Assembly (NCBI GenBank): GCA_028874365.1
Contig: JAPPJZ010000018.1
Coordinates: forward strand, 16,435-80,434
Direction: 5' to 3'
Length of the DNA: 64,000 nt
Source of the DNA: Chloroflexota bacterium
GTDB taxonomy: Bacteria; Chloroflexota; Dehalococcoidia; Bin125
Position numbers and translations under genes: made by a program. This document shows, piece after piece, positions 7,955 through 16,354 of this stretch (positions are counted from its first letter, which is position 1; the number at the start of each line of letters is the position of its first letter). The notes beneath the pieces were generated by a model, which saw only the letters and a list, made by a program, of their open reading frames with translations, did no database searches and had not been told where the DNA came from.

Positions 7955-9367
7955 CTACACCGCCGCCAGCGTCGACGCCTTGCGCAGCGCATTCGCTGCG
8001 CGCTCGAAGCTGGGGAAGGTGGCGATCCCTTCGTCCTGCAGCCTCATTCTCGCGGTGAGGGCGGCTTCTTCGAGGTGGCTGGGGTGGAGGGCGGCGAGGA
8101 ACGGCTTGTCCGACTCAGCCATGAACTTCTTGAGGGAGCCGATCAGGCGGTCGAACTCCTCGGGCTTGTCCTGCCAGCGGCGGGCCATGAACGTGGCCGA
8201 GAGTTCCATGCCGACGGCGTCGATGTTCTCGTCGGCATTGAGGATGTCGAAGATCGTGTCGAGGTGCTTGGGGTCCTGGCCGATCGTGCCGGCCGCGTCG
8301 AGCGGGTTGCGGTAGCTGCCGCCGATGATGTTGAAGAACTCGGAGAGCTGGGCGTAGCTCTCGTCCGAGAGCGTCGGCACTTTCCAGCCGACCTTCTCGA
8401 AGGCGTCGGTGAGCACCACCGACTGCCCGCCGGTCATCGCGATCAGGCCAAGCCGATTGCCCTGGGTGCGCTTGGTCAGCAGCGTCGCTTTGACCACGTC
8501 GATCATCTCGTCGAGGTTATGCACCGCGACCGCGCCGACCTGCTTGATCATCGCCTCCCAGATCGCCTGGTCGCTGGCCAGCGAGGCCGTGTGCGATCGG
8601 ATGGCGCGTCCACCGCCCTCGGTCTGGCCGCCCTTCCAGATGATCACCGGCTTCTTCGCCGCGACCTCTTTGAGCGTCCTGAACAGGCGTTGGCCGTCGC
8701 GCGCGCCCTCGATGTACATGCCGATTACCTCGGTTTGCGGGTCGTCGGCGAGGTATTCGAGGTAGTCGGACGCCTCGAGGATGATCCCGTTACCGAAGCT
8801 GACCAGGGTCGAGCAATAGAGGCCGTGAGCAGCGCCCGTGAGCGAGAAGTTCATCCCGTGCGTGCCCGACTGCGAGACGAAGCCGATGTTGCCCTGCACG
8901 CCGGCCGGCTGGTCGCGGTTGAAGCGCACGCCGAGACCGGGCACGTGCAGGCCCATGCAGTTGGGGCCGATCAGGGCGAGTCCGGCCGGGTCGGCGATTT
9001 CAAAGATTTTGTCCTGCAGCTCGACCCCGATGTCTTCGCCGGTCTCGGCGAAGCCGGAGGTGAACAGCGTGACGCCGCCGACATTGGCCTCGACGCAGCC
9101 CTGGACGATGAACGGCGCGACCTGTCGCGGGACGGCGCAGACGGCGAAGTCGACCTGGTCGGGGATGTCGGTCAGAGACTTGTAGTTGGGAATGCCCAGC
9201 TCTTCGATCCCGGGGATCTCATTCTCGTCGACCTGGACGCTGTAGACGGGGCCGTCGAACTCCTTCATCGAGCGCAGCCAGTTGTAGCCGCTTGCCTTCT
9301 TGTCGCCAATCACGGCGACCACCTTGGGCGCCAGCGCGCGGGTCAGGCGTTCACGTGTAACGGCCAT
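7955..9367 (-). CDS. acyl-CoA synthetase (ADP-forming), alpha/CoA-binding subunit
   Basis: 470 residues with CoA-binding Rossmann domain (residues about 10-140), then two succinyl-CoA-ligase-like flavodoxin domains. IGPNCMGLHVPG and FVSQSGTHG mark the family. The phosphorylated histidine is in RSHTASLAS. The family converts acyl-CoA + ADP + Pi to acid + CoA + ATP. Start ATG 9367 has CAGGAGAC 6 bases upstream. It lies 33 bases after the beta-subunit gene, so the two subunits are co-transcribed as separate proteins. Substrate cannot be told from sequence; acetyl-, propionyl- or aryl-acyl-CoA are all possible. Confidence 0.88.
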   Translation of the reverse strand: MAVTRERLTRALAPKVVAVIGDKKASGYNWLRSMKEFDGPVYSVQVDENEIPGIEELGIPNYKSLTDIPDQVDFAVCAVPRQVAPFIVQGCVEANVGGVTLFTSGFAETGEDIGVELQDKIFEIADPAGLALIGPNCMGLHVPGLGVRFNRDQPAGVQGNIGFVSQSGTHGMNFSLTGAAHGLYCSTLVSFGNGIILEASDYLEYLADDPQTEVIGMYIEGARDGQRLFRTLKEVAAKKPVIIWKGGQTEGGGRAIRSHTASLASDQAIWEAMIKQVGAVAVHNLDEMIDVVKATLLTKRTQGNRLGLIAMTGGQSVVLTDAFEKVGWKVPTLSDESYAQLSEFFNIIGGSYRNPLDAAGTIGQDPKHLDTIFDILNADENIDAVGMELSATFMARRWQDKPEEFDRLIGSLKKFMAESDKPFLAALHPSHLEEAALTARMRLQDEGIATFPSFERAANALRKASTLAAV

Positions 9368-9400
9368 CGGATGTCTCCTGGGCTATCAGCGATGTCGGAT

Positions 9401-10096
9401 TCAGTCAGATGAGGTGAGGAGGATGCGGGCATCAACGGCGATCGCCCCATCCGGTCGCGCGAAGACGGGATTGAGGTCAAGCTCCGCAATCTCCGGGTTG
9501 GCTTCCGCGAACTCCGAGAGTTGGAGGAGCATCGACTCGATCGCCTCGAGATTGGCCGCGCGCTGACCGCGGAAGCCCTCCAGCAGCGGGAATCCCTGGA
9601 TTTCGCGGATCATCTCAGCCGCGTCGCGCGGTTCGAGCGGCACGATGCGGAAGGCGACGTCCTTGAGCACCTCGACGAACACGCCGCCGAGCCCGAACAT
9701 CAGCACCGGCCCGAACTGCTGGTCCTGGGTGATGCCGAGGATCACTTCCGCCCCGGGCTCGGCCATCGGCTGCACCGAGACGCCCTGCGCCTGAGGATCC
9801 TCAACAGCCGCGGTCACCCGCTCGTGGATGCGCTGACAGGCGGCGCGAAGCGCCTCCTCGTCGGCGACGCCCAGCTCGACGCCGCCAACGTCGGTCTTGT
9901 GCGTGATCTTGTCTGAGACGACCTTGAGCGCGACCGGGTAGCCGAGCTCGGCGGCGTGCGCGGCGGCCTCGTCGATCGAGGTGGCCAGCCGTGTCTCGGT
10001 CACATTGATTCCGGCGTCGGCGAGCAGTTGCTTGGCTTCGACCTCGGACAGGATGGTGCGGTTCGCGGCGCGCGCGGCGGCAATGACATCGGTCAT
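9401..10096 (-). CDS. acyl-CoA synthetase (ADP-forming), beta/ATP-grasp subunit
   Basis: A 231-residue ATP-grasp protein of the ADP-forming acyl-CoA synthetase type: LSEVEAKQLLADAGI, GYPVALKVVSDKITHKTDVGG and LMFGLGGVFVEVLKDVAFRI, ending in ELDLNPVFA. ATG 10096 (MTDVIAAAR) is the natural family start although the open frame runs further upstream. It is first in a two-gene operon with the alpha subunit. Together they would catalyse reversible ATP formation from acyl-CoA in the cytoplasm. Confidence 0.88.
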   Translation of the reverse strand: MTDVIAAARAANRTILSEVEAKQLLADAGINVTETRLATSIDEAAAHAAELGYPVALKVVSDKITHKTDVGGVELGVADEEALRAACQRIHERVTAAVEDPQAQGVSVQPMAEPGAEVILGITQDQQFGPVLMFGLGGVFVEVLKDVAFRIVPLEPRDAAEMIREIQGFPLLEGFRGQRAANLEAIESMLLQLSEFAEANPEIAELDLNPVFARPDGAIAVDARILLTSSD

Positions 10097-10231
10097 GGGC
10101 GTCTCCGGCGGGATTGTGCGGTCAACTGGGGGCAGAATACATGCCGATCCGGTGGGTTTCGGTGCTGAGTCTGAGGAGCCGCTATTGTGTATACGCAGTT
10201 TCGCAGTTGGGATGCGCTGAGGAGTTGGGCC

Positions 10232-10450
10232 ATGGCCGAGGGTGACCCGTTCGAGGACTGGCTGGACATCGTCGAGGCGGCAAGAGAGCTCAACATCCAC
10301 CCGCAGTCCATGCGTCGATTGATCAAGCAGGGTCGAGTCCCCGCGCGCCTCTACGGAGGCAAGTACCTGATCGAGCGCGACCAACTCCTCATGTTCAAGT
10401 CCAACTACGACCCCCGCCCCGGCCGAAAGCGCTCGCCGCGGTTGTTGTAG
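10232..10450 (+). CDS. small helix-turn-helix (excisionase/MerR-like) protein
   Basis: 72 residues from ATG 10232, which has GAGGAG 8 bases upstream. Residues 10-55 match the helix-turn-helix 17/excisionase type: WLDIVEAARELNIHPQSMRR, then LIKQGRVPARLYGGKYLIER, the wing that reads operator DNA. The C-terminus is basic (RPGRKRSPRLL). It is divergent from the acyl-CoA synthetase operon (starts 136 bases apart) and could regulate it. No integrase is nearby, so an excisionase role is unlikely. Confidence 0.8.
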   Translation: MAEGDPFEDWLDIVEAARELNIHPQSMRRLIKQGRVPARLYGGKYLIERDQLLMFKSNYDPRPGRKRSPRLL

Positions 10451-10465
10451 CGGTCTTCTCCTCAC

Positions 10466-10894
10466 TTAACCGAACGCGACAAGAAGCCCCACGACTAGCG
10501 TCGTTGCCGCGAAACCGAGGCCAACGGCACCCATCACCCACTGTCGCAATCTGGCGTCTCGGTCTTCCTGATCACGAACACGTTGCCGTTCGCGCTCGTC
10601 GCGCTCTCGTTCCCGTTCATCCCGTTCACGCTCGCGCAGGATGTTCTCCCCTCGGAAATCACTGATTTCCTTGCGAACATCGGCCATGAACTGCGCTTGC
10701 TGAGCCGTCGTGTCCGCTCTCTCCACCCGCCACTGTTCGATCAGGGCCGCAAGCGTATCCTTTCGCGCAAATGGTTCAGTTGCCTCTTCAAGCAGTTCAT
10801 CCGCGAAGACTGCGAGAGGCTCTGCCATCGCTTCCGGACAAAGGCGTTGCGTGATTAGCGAATCACGCGTCTTGAGAACGTCGATCGATGCCAT
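10466..10894 (-). CDS. tail-anchored coiled-coil protein (DUF1640/CCDC90-like)
   Basis: 142 residues from ATG 10894 (MASIDVLKTRDSL), with GAGGAG 5 bases upstream. The order is a helical head with PFARKDTLAALIEQW, a long charged coiled coil (residues about 75-115) built of RERERDERE repeats, and a single C-terminal transmembrane segment (about 118-141). This matches small bacterial DUF1640-type proteins whose function is unknown. Its start lies inside the end of the preceding 59-residue gene, so translation is probably coupled. Two other proteins of the same plan occur in the window (13135-13362 and 32598-32885). Confidence 0.7.
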   Translation of the reverse strand: MASIDVLKTRDSLITQRLCPEAMAEPLAVFADELLEEATEPFARKDTLAALIEQWRVERADTTAQQAQFMADVRKEISDFRGENILRERERDERERERDERERQRVRDQEDRDARLRQWVMGAVGLGFAATTLVVGLLVAFG

Positions 10895-11042
10895 AGGTCT
10901 CCTCGACCTGCTCACGAACCACTGCAACCACCTGGTCGGCCTTGTCTTCTTGCACCCACCCGCGCGCGATCGCTTCTCGCCTGAAGCGCGCGAGCGTCTC
11001 TTCAACTAGGCGTTCGGGAAGCGGACCGTCCACCCGCGGCAT
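10863..11042 (-). CDS. small hypothetical protein (59 aa) overlapping next gene
   Basis: A 60-codon frame from ATG 11042 to TGA 10865-10863, with a perfect AGGAGG 6 bases before the ATG. The product starts MPRVDGPLPERLVEETLARF and is mostly amphipathic helix rich in Glu/Arg/Val (DKADQVVAVVREQVEETYG). It overlaps the next gene (start 10894) by 32 bases in another frame, a typical coupled pair. I know no family for it. The pairing suggests it partners the tail-anchored coiled-coil protein. Confidence 0.6.
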   Translation of the reverse strand: MPRVDGPLPERLVEETLARFRREAIARGWVQEDKADQVVAVVREQVEETYGIDRRSQDA

Positions 11043-11065
11043 CAGCTGCCTCCTGCTTCCCCATC

Positions 11066-13048
11066 TTAGTGCGCCGACGAGGCGCCCTCGATGATCTCCT
11101 CGACGACGTGGGGCTCCGCCAGCGTTGTGACGTCTCCGACGTTTTCGGGCTCGCCCTCGGCGACTTTGCGGAGGATTCGGCGCATGATTTTGCCGGAGCG
11201 GGTTTTGGGCAGGCCACCGACGAACTGAATTCGATCGGGGGTGGCGATGGGGCTGATTTCGGCTCGGACCTGGCGCTTGAGTTCGACGGCGAGGTCGGGG
11301 CCCGGATCGAAGCCGTCCTTGAGCAGCACGTAGGCGTAGATGCCCTCGCCCTTGATCTCGTGCGGGTAGCCGACGACGGCGGCCTCGGCGCAGCCGGCGT
11401 GGCCGACCAGTGCGCCCTCGATCTCAGCCGTGCCCAACCGGTGGCCGGATACGTTCAGCACGTCGTCGACGCGGCCGGTCAGCCAGTAGTAGCCGTCGTG
11501 GTCGCGGAATGAACCGTCGCCGGTGAAGTACTTGCCCGGGTACTGGATGAAGTAGGTGTTGATGAAGCGCTCATGGTCGCCGTAGACGGTGCGCATCATG
11601 CCGGGCCAGCTTCGGGCCATGCAGAGCAGACCGCTCTGCTGGTTGCCCTCGAGTTCGTTGCCGTCGGGGTCGACGAGCACCGGCTCGACGCCGAAGAAGG
11701 GCAGCGAGGCGGAGCCGGGCTTCATGTCGTTGGCGCCGGCCAGACCGGTGAGGACGTGGCCGCCGGTCTCGGTCTGCCAGTAGGTGTCGACGATTGAGCA
11801 GTGTCCGTCGCCGACGACGCCGTGATACCAGCGCCAGGCCTCGGGGTTGATCGGCTCGCCGACCGTGCCCAGGACGCGCAAGCTGGTCCGCTGGTGGACC
11901 TTGACCCACTCGTCGCCCTCGCGCATCAGCGCGCGGATCGCGGTTGGGGCCGTGTAGAGGATGTTGATTCCCAGCCGGTCGACCATGTCCCAGTAGCGTC
12001 CCGCGTCGGGGTAGGTCGGAATCGACTCGAACATCACCGAGGTCGCGCCGTTGCCCAGCGGGCCGTAGACGATGTAGCTGTGCCCGGTAATCCAGCCGAC
12101 ATCCGCCGCACAGCAGTAGATGTCGCCTTCGCGGTAGTCGAAGGTGTAGCGGTGGCTGAGCATCGTGAACAGCAGGTAGCCGGCCTGCGTATGCAGCACG
12201 CCCTTGGGCTTCCCCGTCGAGCCTGAGGTGTAGAGGATGAACAGCGGATCCTCCGCGTCCATGACCTCTGGTTCGCATTCCGCCGACTGGTTGGCGACGG
12301 TCTCGTGCCACCAGACGTCGCGGCCGTCCTTCATCGTCACGTCGCCGCCCGTGTGCTGATGGCAGATGACGAACTCGACGCAGTCGACGCCCGCCGCGTC
12401 GAGCTGGTCCATGGCGGCGTCGACGTTGGCCTTGAGCGGCACCGTGCGGCCGCCGCGCTTGCCCTCATCCTGGGTGATGACGGCCTTGCAGAGTGAATCC
12501 TCAACGCGATCGGCGATGGCGGTCGCCGAGAAGCCGCCGAAGATGACCGAGTGGATCGCCCCGATGCGGGCGCAGGCGAGCATCGCGGCGACGACCTCGG
12601 GCGTCATGCCCATGTAGATCGCGACACGGTCGCCCTTGCCGATGCCTCGGCTGCGCAGCTCGTTGGCCAGCCGGCAGACTTCGGCGTGCAGGTCGGCGTA
12701 CGTGATCGACTCGTTGTCCGCCGGTTCGTCGCCCTCCCAGAGGATCGCGGTCTGGTCGCCGCGGGTTGCGAGGTGGCGGTCGAGGCAGTTGACCGAGACG
12801 TTCAGCTTGGCGCCCAGGAACCAGGCGATCTCGCCCGCAGCCAGGTTCTCTTCCTTCAGCGTGTGCCAGGGCTCGATCAGGTCGAGATGTTCATTGGCCA
12901 TCTCGGTCCAGAATGCGTCGGGCTCGTCGAGCGAGCGTCGCCAGAGCGCCTCATAGCCCTCGCGGGAGGTGACCAGCGCGCCATCGCGGACGTTGGCGGG
13001 CGGTGAGTAGGTCTCGTTGACCGGCATCGCGGCGTCGGGGGTTGTCAT
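11066..13048 (-). CDS. acs: acetyl-CoA synthetase (AMP-forming)
   Basis: 660 residues, the usual length. Motifs: ATP-binding [23 protein letters not shown], the hinge region [18 protein letters not shown], and the C-terminal [11 protein letters not shown], whose lysine is the catalytic and acetylation-regulated residue. It activates acetate to acetyl-CoA with ATP via acetyl-AMP in the cytoplasm. ATG 13048 has GAGGATG 5 bases upstream. No deacetylase gene is adjacent. Its closeness to the ADP-forming ligase operon suggests that acetate/acyl-CoA conversion is handled both ways here. Confidence 0.96.
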   Translation of the reverse strand: MTTPDAAMPVNETYSPPANVRDGALVTSREGYEALWRRSLDEPDAFWTEMANEHLDLIEPWHTLKEENLAAGEIAWFLGAKLNVSVNCLDRHLATRGDQTAILWEGDEPADNESITYADLHAEVCRLANELRSRGIGKGDRVAIYMGMTPEVVAAMLACARIGAIHSVIFGGFSATAIADRVEDSLCKAVITQDEGKRGGRTVPLKANVDAAMDQLDAAGVDCVEFVICHQHTGGDVTMKDGRDVWWHETVANQSAECEPEVMDAEDPLFILYTSGSTGKPKGVLHTQAGYLLFTMLSHRYTFDYREGDIYCCAADVGWITGHSYIVYGPLGNGATSVMFESIPTYPDAGRYWDMVDRLGINILYTAPTAIRALMREGDEWVKVHQRTSLRVLGTVGEPINPEAWRWYHGVVGDGHCSIVDTYWQTETGGHVLTGLAGANDMKPGSASLPFFGVEPVLVDPDGNELEGNQQSGLLCMARSWPGMMRTVYGDHERFINTYFIQYPGKYFTGDGSFRDHDGYYWLTGRVDDVLNVSGHRLGTAEIEGALVGHAGCAEAAVVGYPHEIKGEGIYAYVLLKDGFDPGPDLAVELKRQVRAEISPIATPDRIQFVGGLPKTRSGKIMRRILRKVAEGEPENVGDVTTLAEPHVVEEIIEGASSAH

Positions 13049-13134
13049 GTCAGCATCCTCGTCTGCATCGGCGTGTGACTTCTGGTGCAGATGCTACCGC
13101 GCTGACCGCCCGAACCCCCCTGTTGCGCCGGGCG

Positions 13135-13362
13135 CTACGAGCCTCGGGCCAGCAACGCGCCCAGGGTTGCCAGTACCGCCGCGAACCCGATGCCGATGCC
13201 CCACATCAGCAGCTTCAGCTTCGTATCGACGTCTGCCCGCAGATCGTCAATCCGACTATTGACTTCGGAGCGCAGATCGTCGATCCGCCGGTCGATGCGC
13301 GCCAGCGCGTCGCGGACGCCGAGAGGTTCGTTGCCATCCGACGGATGCTCGGTCGTGACCAT
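13135..13362 (-). CDS. small tail-anchored coiled-coil protein (75 aa)
   Basis: From ATG 13362 (MVTTEHPSDGNEPL) the protein has a heptad helix made of a tandem repeat, RIDDLRSEVNS followed by RIDDLRADVDT, then a C-terminal transmembrane helix (about 53-72, MWGIGIGFAAVLATLGALLA). The upstream open frame runs through a palindromic repeat and is not coding. The plan matches short DUF1640-like proteins. It is 86 bases downstream of the acs start and points the same way. Confidence 0.65.
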   Translation of the reverse strand: MVTTEHPSDGNEPLGVRDALARIDRRIDDLRSEVNSRIDDLRADVDTKLKLLMWGIGIGFAAVLATLGALLARGS

Positions 13363-13424
13363 GGTGACCTTTGTCGCTGCGTTCCAGTGTGACCCAGTGT
13401 AGGCGTCGGGTCGACCGCGGGGAG

Positions 13425-13475
13425 TGCCCCCTTCTGCCTGCGGCATCTCCCCCCGCTTGCGCGGGGGGAGATGGG
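13425..13475 (+). repeat. dispersed palindromic repeat, type A copy 1
   Basis: Type A unit: a C-rich start CCCCCTTCT, a short inner hairpin TGCC-TGC-GGCA, then a strong hairpin CCCCCCGC-TTGC-GCGGGGGG. It lies upstream of the 75-aa gene, between two minus-strand genes. Read in plus orientation like all other copies. Confidence 0.85.
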
Positions 13476-13606
13476 ATAGGGGCGTGGCTTGGGGGACCCT
13501 GCGGCCGGTTGGGGTTGGGCGGAGGGGTGTGGAGGGCTGGCCCGCTCGGAGGGCGAGGATCTTCGGCGGGGGCCCGAAAAAAACGGGGAGGCGAAGGGGA
13601 CGGGTA

Positions 13607-13996
13607 TTAGAGGGGGTCGTCCTCTTCGGCGTTGGAGGCGTCTTCGTCATCGTCGGCGTCGTCGGTCTCGGCTTTCTGTGCGGCGGCTTCGGCTGCGGCT
13701 TGCTGTTCGGCTTGTTGGGCGACAGCCTTCTCGACGGCGGCTATCTGGGCATCGCGCACTTCGTCAACGAATTCAGGGGGGAGCAGCGCCATGGCGGCCC
13801 GATCTGCGGGGTCGATCTGGCCCAGCATGGCTTCGGACTCGTAGGCGAAGAAGGCGGGATGCTTGGGTCTGGGGAAGAGATCGAGGAGCCGCGACAGGGA
13901 GTCGAGGGCGCGGACCTGAGCATAGGCGGCACCACCACTGTTGGCGAGCTCCCAGTACCGGTTGCGGATGGCTTGCGGAGTTGATTCGGCGGACAT
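13607..13996 (-). CDS. hypothetical protein divergent from terminase gene (129 aa)
   Basis: Starts at ATG 13996 with AAGGGAAG about 6 bases upstream. Residues about 1-90 are helical (TPQAIRNRYWELANSGGAAY, LPPEFVDEVRDAQIAA). Residues 90-129 are an Ala/Gln helix followed by a very acidic Asp/Glu tail. No family is recognised. It is divergent from a phage-type large terminase gene and shares a 240-base regulatory gap with it; a small-terminase or virion-related role is possible but no HTH is evident. Confidence 0.65.
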   Translation of the reverse strand: MSAESTPQAIRNRYWELANSGGAAYAQVRALDSLSRLLDLFPRPKHPAFFAYESEAMLGQIDPADRAAMALLPPEFVDEVRDAQIAAVEKAVAQQAEQQAAAEAAAQKAETDDADDDEDASNAEEDDPL

Positions 13997-14147
13997 GTCT
14001 GGCTTCCCTTCGTCACCACATCTTCGTCACCACGTCGTCATGAACAGCATATATGTTCTGTCGCCGAGTGGGGGAGCTGAGCGGGAGTCAGTTGTAAGCG
14101 ACGACACTCTGCGGGGGTTCCGGCGGTGTCGCGGGCGTGCGGAGGGA

Positions 14148-14176
14148 TTGATTCTCTATCCGAACCTATGTACTAT
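14148..14176 (+). promoter_or_regulatory. candidate sigma70-type promoter of terminase gene
   Basis: TTGATT at 14148-14153 and TACTAT at 14171-14176 are 17 bases apart, in a locally AT-rich stretch upstream of the gene at 14235. Each hexamer matches 4 of 6 consensus positions. Transcription would start close to the palindrome at 14183-14203. Confidence 0.4.
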
Positions 14177-14182
14177 CGTGTG

Positions 14183-14203
14183 CCATTCCCAATGAGGGAA
14201 TGG
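14183..14203. promoter_or_regulatory. perfect inverted repeat, operator or hairpin before terminase gene
   Basis: CCATTCCC-aatga-GGGAATGG is a perfect 8-bp palindrome with a 5-base centre, placed just downstream of the candidate -10 box and 31 bases before the terminase ATG. The position suits a repressor operator at the transcription start; it could also form an RNA hairpin. Confidence 0.5.
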
Positions 14204-14234
14204 TGTTGTGGACAGTTGTGTGGAGGAGGATCTG

Positions 14235-15632
14235 ATGAGGTTTCGGGTGGAGGCGGAACGGACGATGGCGAGGCTGGCGGGCGTACACGAGTCGCGCCGG
14301 TTTGAGCCGACGGCGCGTCAGCGGAGTCTGCTGGAGGCGTTGTCGGAGGGACCGGCGGAAGGGGTGTCGCTGGTAGGCTACGGCGGCGCGATGGGAGGAG
14401 GGAAGACGCGGCTGCTGGCAGAGCTGGCGCTGGACGCAGCGCTGTTGCATCCGGGCAACAACATCCTGGTTGGTCGGCAGCATTACACGGATCTGCACAC
14501 GACGACGCTGGCGGAGTTCTTGCGCGCGTGTCCGGAGCGTTTCATCCGCGAGCGCAGCGAGACGCCGAATCAGCGAGTGGCGGTGAGCGTGGCGCCGGGC
14601 ATCCCGAGTTCGACGATTCACTTTCGGCACCTGTCGTCATGGACGGGCCTGGGTTCGCAGGAATACGGCTCGGTGTTCATCGACGAGGCCGGGGAGGTGG
14701 CGGAGGATGCGGCGCGGATGCTGCTGACTCGATTGCGTCACCGGGCCCAGCGGCGGCGCTGGTTTGTGGCGGCGTCGAATCCGTGGCCAGGTTGGTTTGA
14801 GCGCTGGTTCGTGCGGCGAGAGCTGGACGAGGAGGCGCTGGAGGTGGCGGGCGGGCGCGTGATCTTCGTTCCGGCGCGGATCGAGGACAATCCGCACCTG
14901 CCAGCGCGATACGCCGATCAGCAGCGGGCGCTGCATCCGGGGGACTGGGTGGAGCGCTTCATCGAGGGTCGCTTCGACGCGTTCGCGGGGCAGGTGTACG
15001 GTCGGTTCGACGCGAAGCTGCACGCCTGGAGCGGACCGCTGCCGAGCTTCGCGCGGTACGTGGGCGGGCTCGATTTCGGCGCCCCCTCCGACGACGCCCA
15101 CTTCACGGCCGGCGTGGTGGCGGGGATCACCGACTCGCGCGCTCCGTGCGGTCCGGACGTGCTGATCCGGCTGGACGAGTTCGAGGAGCGCGGGCCGGAC
15201 GTGATCCAGCGGTTGGAGGCGTGGCAGCGACGCTGCGTTGCCCAGTTCGGGCGGATTCGTTGGTGCGCCGACCGTTCGCAGAGCGCCTGGATTGACCATC
15301 AACGCCGTCAGCGGATCGCCGTGGTTCCCAGCCGCGGCGGCGAGGGATCGGTCAACTGGGGGATTTCGCTCGTGCAGGAGCGGTTGGCGGCGGATCCGCC
15401 GCGCTCGTACTACATGCCGCGAATGACGAGATTTGCGGAGCGGATGCGGGAGTATCGCTGGGCTCTGCGGGAGGGCGGTGAGCCGAAGCCAGTGAAGCGG
15501 CAGGACGACCTGCTGGACGCCGATCGTTACCTGCACGAATTGGCGCAGGAGCGGCCGCGGGCGGGGGCGCTGCCGCAGGTGATCATTTCGAATGGGCCGC
15601 GCGGGCGTATGGCGCATTGGCCGGGTCGGTGA
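14235..15632 (+). CDS. phage-type large terminase (TerL-like), isolated
   Basis: 465 residues from ATG 14235, which has GGAGGAGG about 6 bases upstream. The ATPase half has Walker A GYGGAMGGGKT (Lys near 58) and Walker B SVFIDEAGE (Asp150/Glu151). The second half has the RNase-H-like nuclease features GGLDFG (first Asp near 280), an internal WCADRSQSAWID and a C-terminal DDLLDADRYLHEL. This enzyme cuts and pumps phage DNA into capsids. No portal, capsid, protease or integrase gene is next to it, so it is a prophage remnant, part of a gene-transfer-agent split over the genome, or a domesticated copy. The gene looks intact. Confidence 0.85.
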   Translation: MRFRVEAERTMARLAGVHESRRFEPTARQRSLLEALSEGPAEGVSLVGYGGAMGGGKTRLLAELALDAALLHPGNNILVGRQHYTDLHTTTLAEFLRACPERFIRERSETPNQRVAVSVAPGIPSSTIHFRHLSSWTGLGSQEYGSVFIDEAGEVAEDAARMLLTRLRHRAQRRRWFVAASNPWPGWFERWFVRRELDEEALEVAGGRVIFVPARIEDNPHLPARYADQQRALHPGDWVERFIEGRFDAFAGQVYGRFDAKLHAWSGPLPSFARYVGGLDFGAPSDDAHFTAGVVAGITDSRAPCGPDVLIRLDEFEERGPDVIQRLEAWQRRCVAQFGRIRWCADRSQSAWIDHQRRQRIAVVPSRGGEGSVNWGISLVQERLAADPPRSYYMPRMTRFAERMREYRWALREGGEPKPVKRQDDLLDADRYLHELAQERPRAGALPQVIISNGPRGRMAHWPGR

Positions 15633-15680
15633 GGGTGGAGGTTGGATCGATGAGGGATGATGCGGCGGCGAGCCGGGGAG

Positions 15681-15730
15681 TGCCCCCCTCTGCCTTCGGC
15701 ATCTCCCCCCGCCTGACGGCGGGGGGAGAG
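15681..15730 (+). repeat. dispersed palindromic repeat, type A copy 2
   Basis: Inner hairpin TGCC-TTC-GGCA and long hairpin TCTCCCCCCGCC-TGAC-GGCGGGGGGAGA (12-bp perfect stem). The gap 15633-15970 between the terminase and rhodanese genes holds two A copies and one B copy and no convincing gene. Confidence 0.9.
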
Positions 15731-15738
15731 AGGAAAGG

Positions 15739-15774
15739 CCCTCACCCTAGCCCTCTCCCTCGGGGAGAGGGGAC
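15739..15774 (+). repeat. dispersed palindromic repeat, type B copy 1
   Basis: Type B unit: leader CCCTCACCCTAG then hairpin CCCTCTCCC-TCG-GGGAGAGGG. It lies between two A copies. Confidence 0.8.
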
Positions 15775-15814
15775 CGGAAGCGGAGGCCGTGGGTCCCGGA
15801 ACGGGGGAAGGGGA

Positions 15815-15866
15815 GTGCCCCCCTCTGCCTGCGGCATCTCCCCCCGCCTGACGGCGGGGGGAGAAG
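15815..15866 (+). repeat. dispersed palindromic repeat, type A copy 3
   Basis: Inner hairpin TGCC-TGC-GGCA, long hairpin CCCCCCGCC-TGAC-GGCGGGGGG. Same orientation as copy 2, 134 bases further on. Confidence 0.9.
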
Positions 15867-15970
15867 GGAGTGGAGGGAGAGGGGACGGCAGGTGAGAGTG
15901 GATCGGAAGGAGGTTGGGCGGTGATACGATGCGGATGAGGGCACAGGTAGCCGAGTCGAGAGGTCGCACG

Positions 15971-16315
15971 ATGGCGCAGCAGGAACCGTTTCAGCGGATT
16001 TCGGTTGAGGAAGCGGAGGAGAAGCGACAGGCCGGCGTCACGCTGGTCGACACGCGCGAGCTGGATGAATACCAGGACGGACACGCGGCGGGCGCGCCGC
16101 TGATGCCGCATATGTCGGTGATGACGCGGGCGGACGAACTGGAACAGATTTCGGGCGGCAAGGACGAGCCGATCATGTTCATCTGCGCCAAGGGTCAGCG
16201 CTCGGCGGTGGCCTGTGAGTTCGCGGCGGCGCTGGGTTTCACGGATCTGTACAACGTCGAGGGCGGCACCGAGGCCTGGATCGCCGCCGGTCTGCCGGTC
16301 GAGTATCCCGGCTAG
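15971..16315 (+). CDS. rhodanese-domain protein
   Basis: A single rhodanese domain of 114 residues from ATG 15971 (MAQQEPFQRISVEEA). LVDTRELDEYQDGHAAGA is the CH2A region, and the active loop is CAKGQRS, with the sulfur-carrying Cys. Single-domain rhodaneses move sulfane sulfur in the cytoplasm, for example to thiolated tRNA, cofactors or in cyanide/sulfide handling. It is 39 bases before a membrane-anchored DUF4352-like gene on the same strand. Confidence 0.9.
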   Translation: MAQQEPFQRISVEEAEEKRQAGVTLVDTRELDEYQDGHAAGAPLMPHMSVMTRADELEQISGGKDEPIMFICAKGQRSAVACEFAAALGFTDLYNVEGGTEAWIAAGLPVEYPG

Positions 16316-16354
16316 CGTGCGCACGATCGACAGCACGTCGAGCGGCCGCGCCCC

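Noticed and set aside
7919..9412. Plus-strand open frame of about 497 codons
   Set aside because: Opposite the ADP-forming acyl-CoA synthetase alpha gene; low-complexity Arg/Gly/Val sequence without domains.
15617..15895. Short ORFs over the repeats, with products reading GEMPQAEGG or similar
   Set aside because: Translation of palindromic repeats. The same peptide appears at several repeat copies in different contexts.
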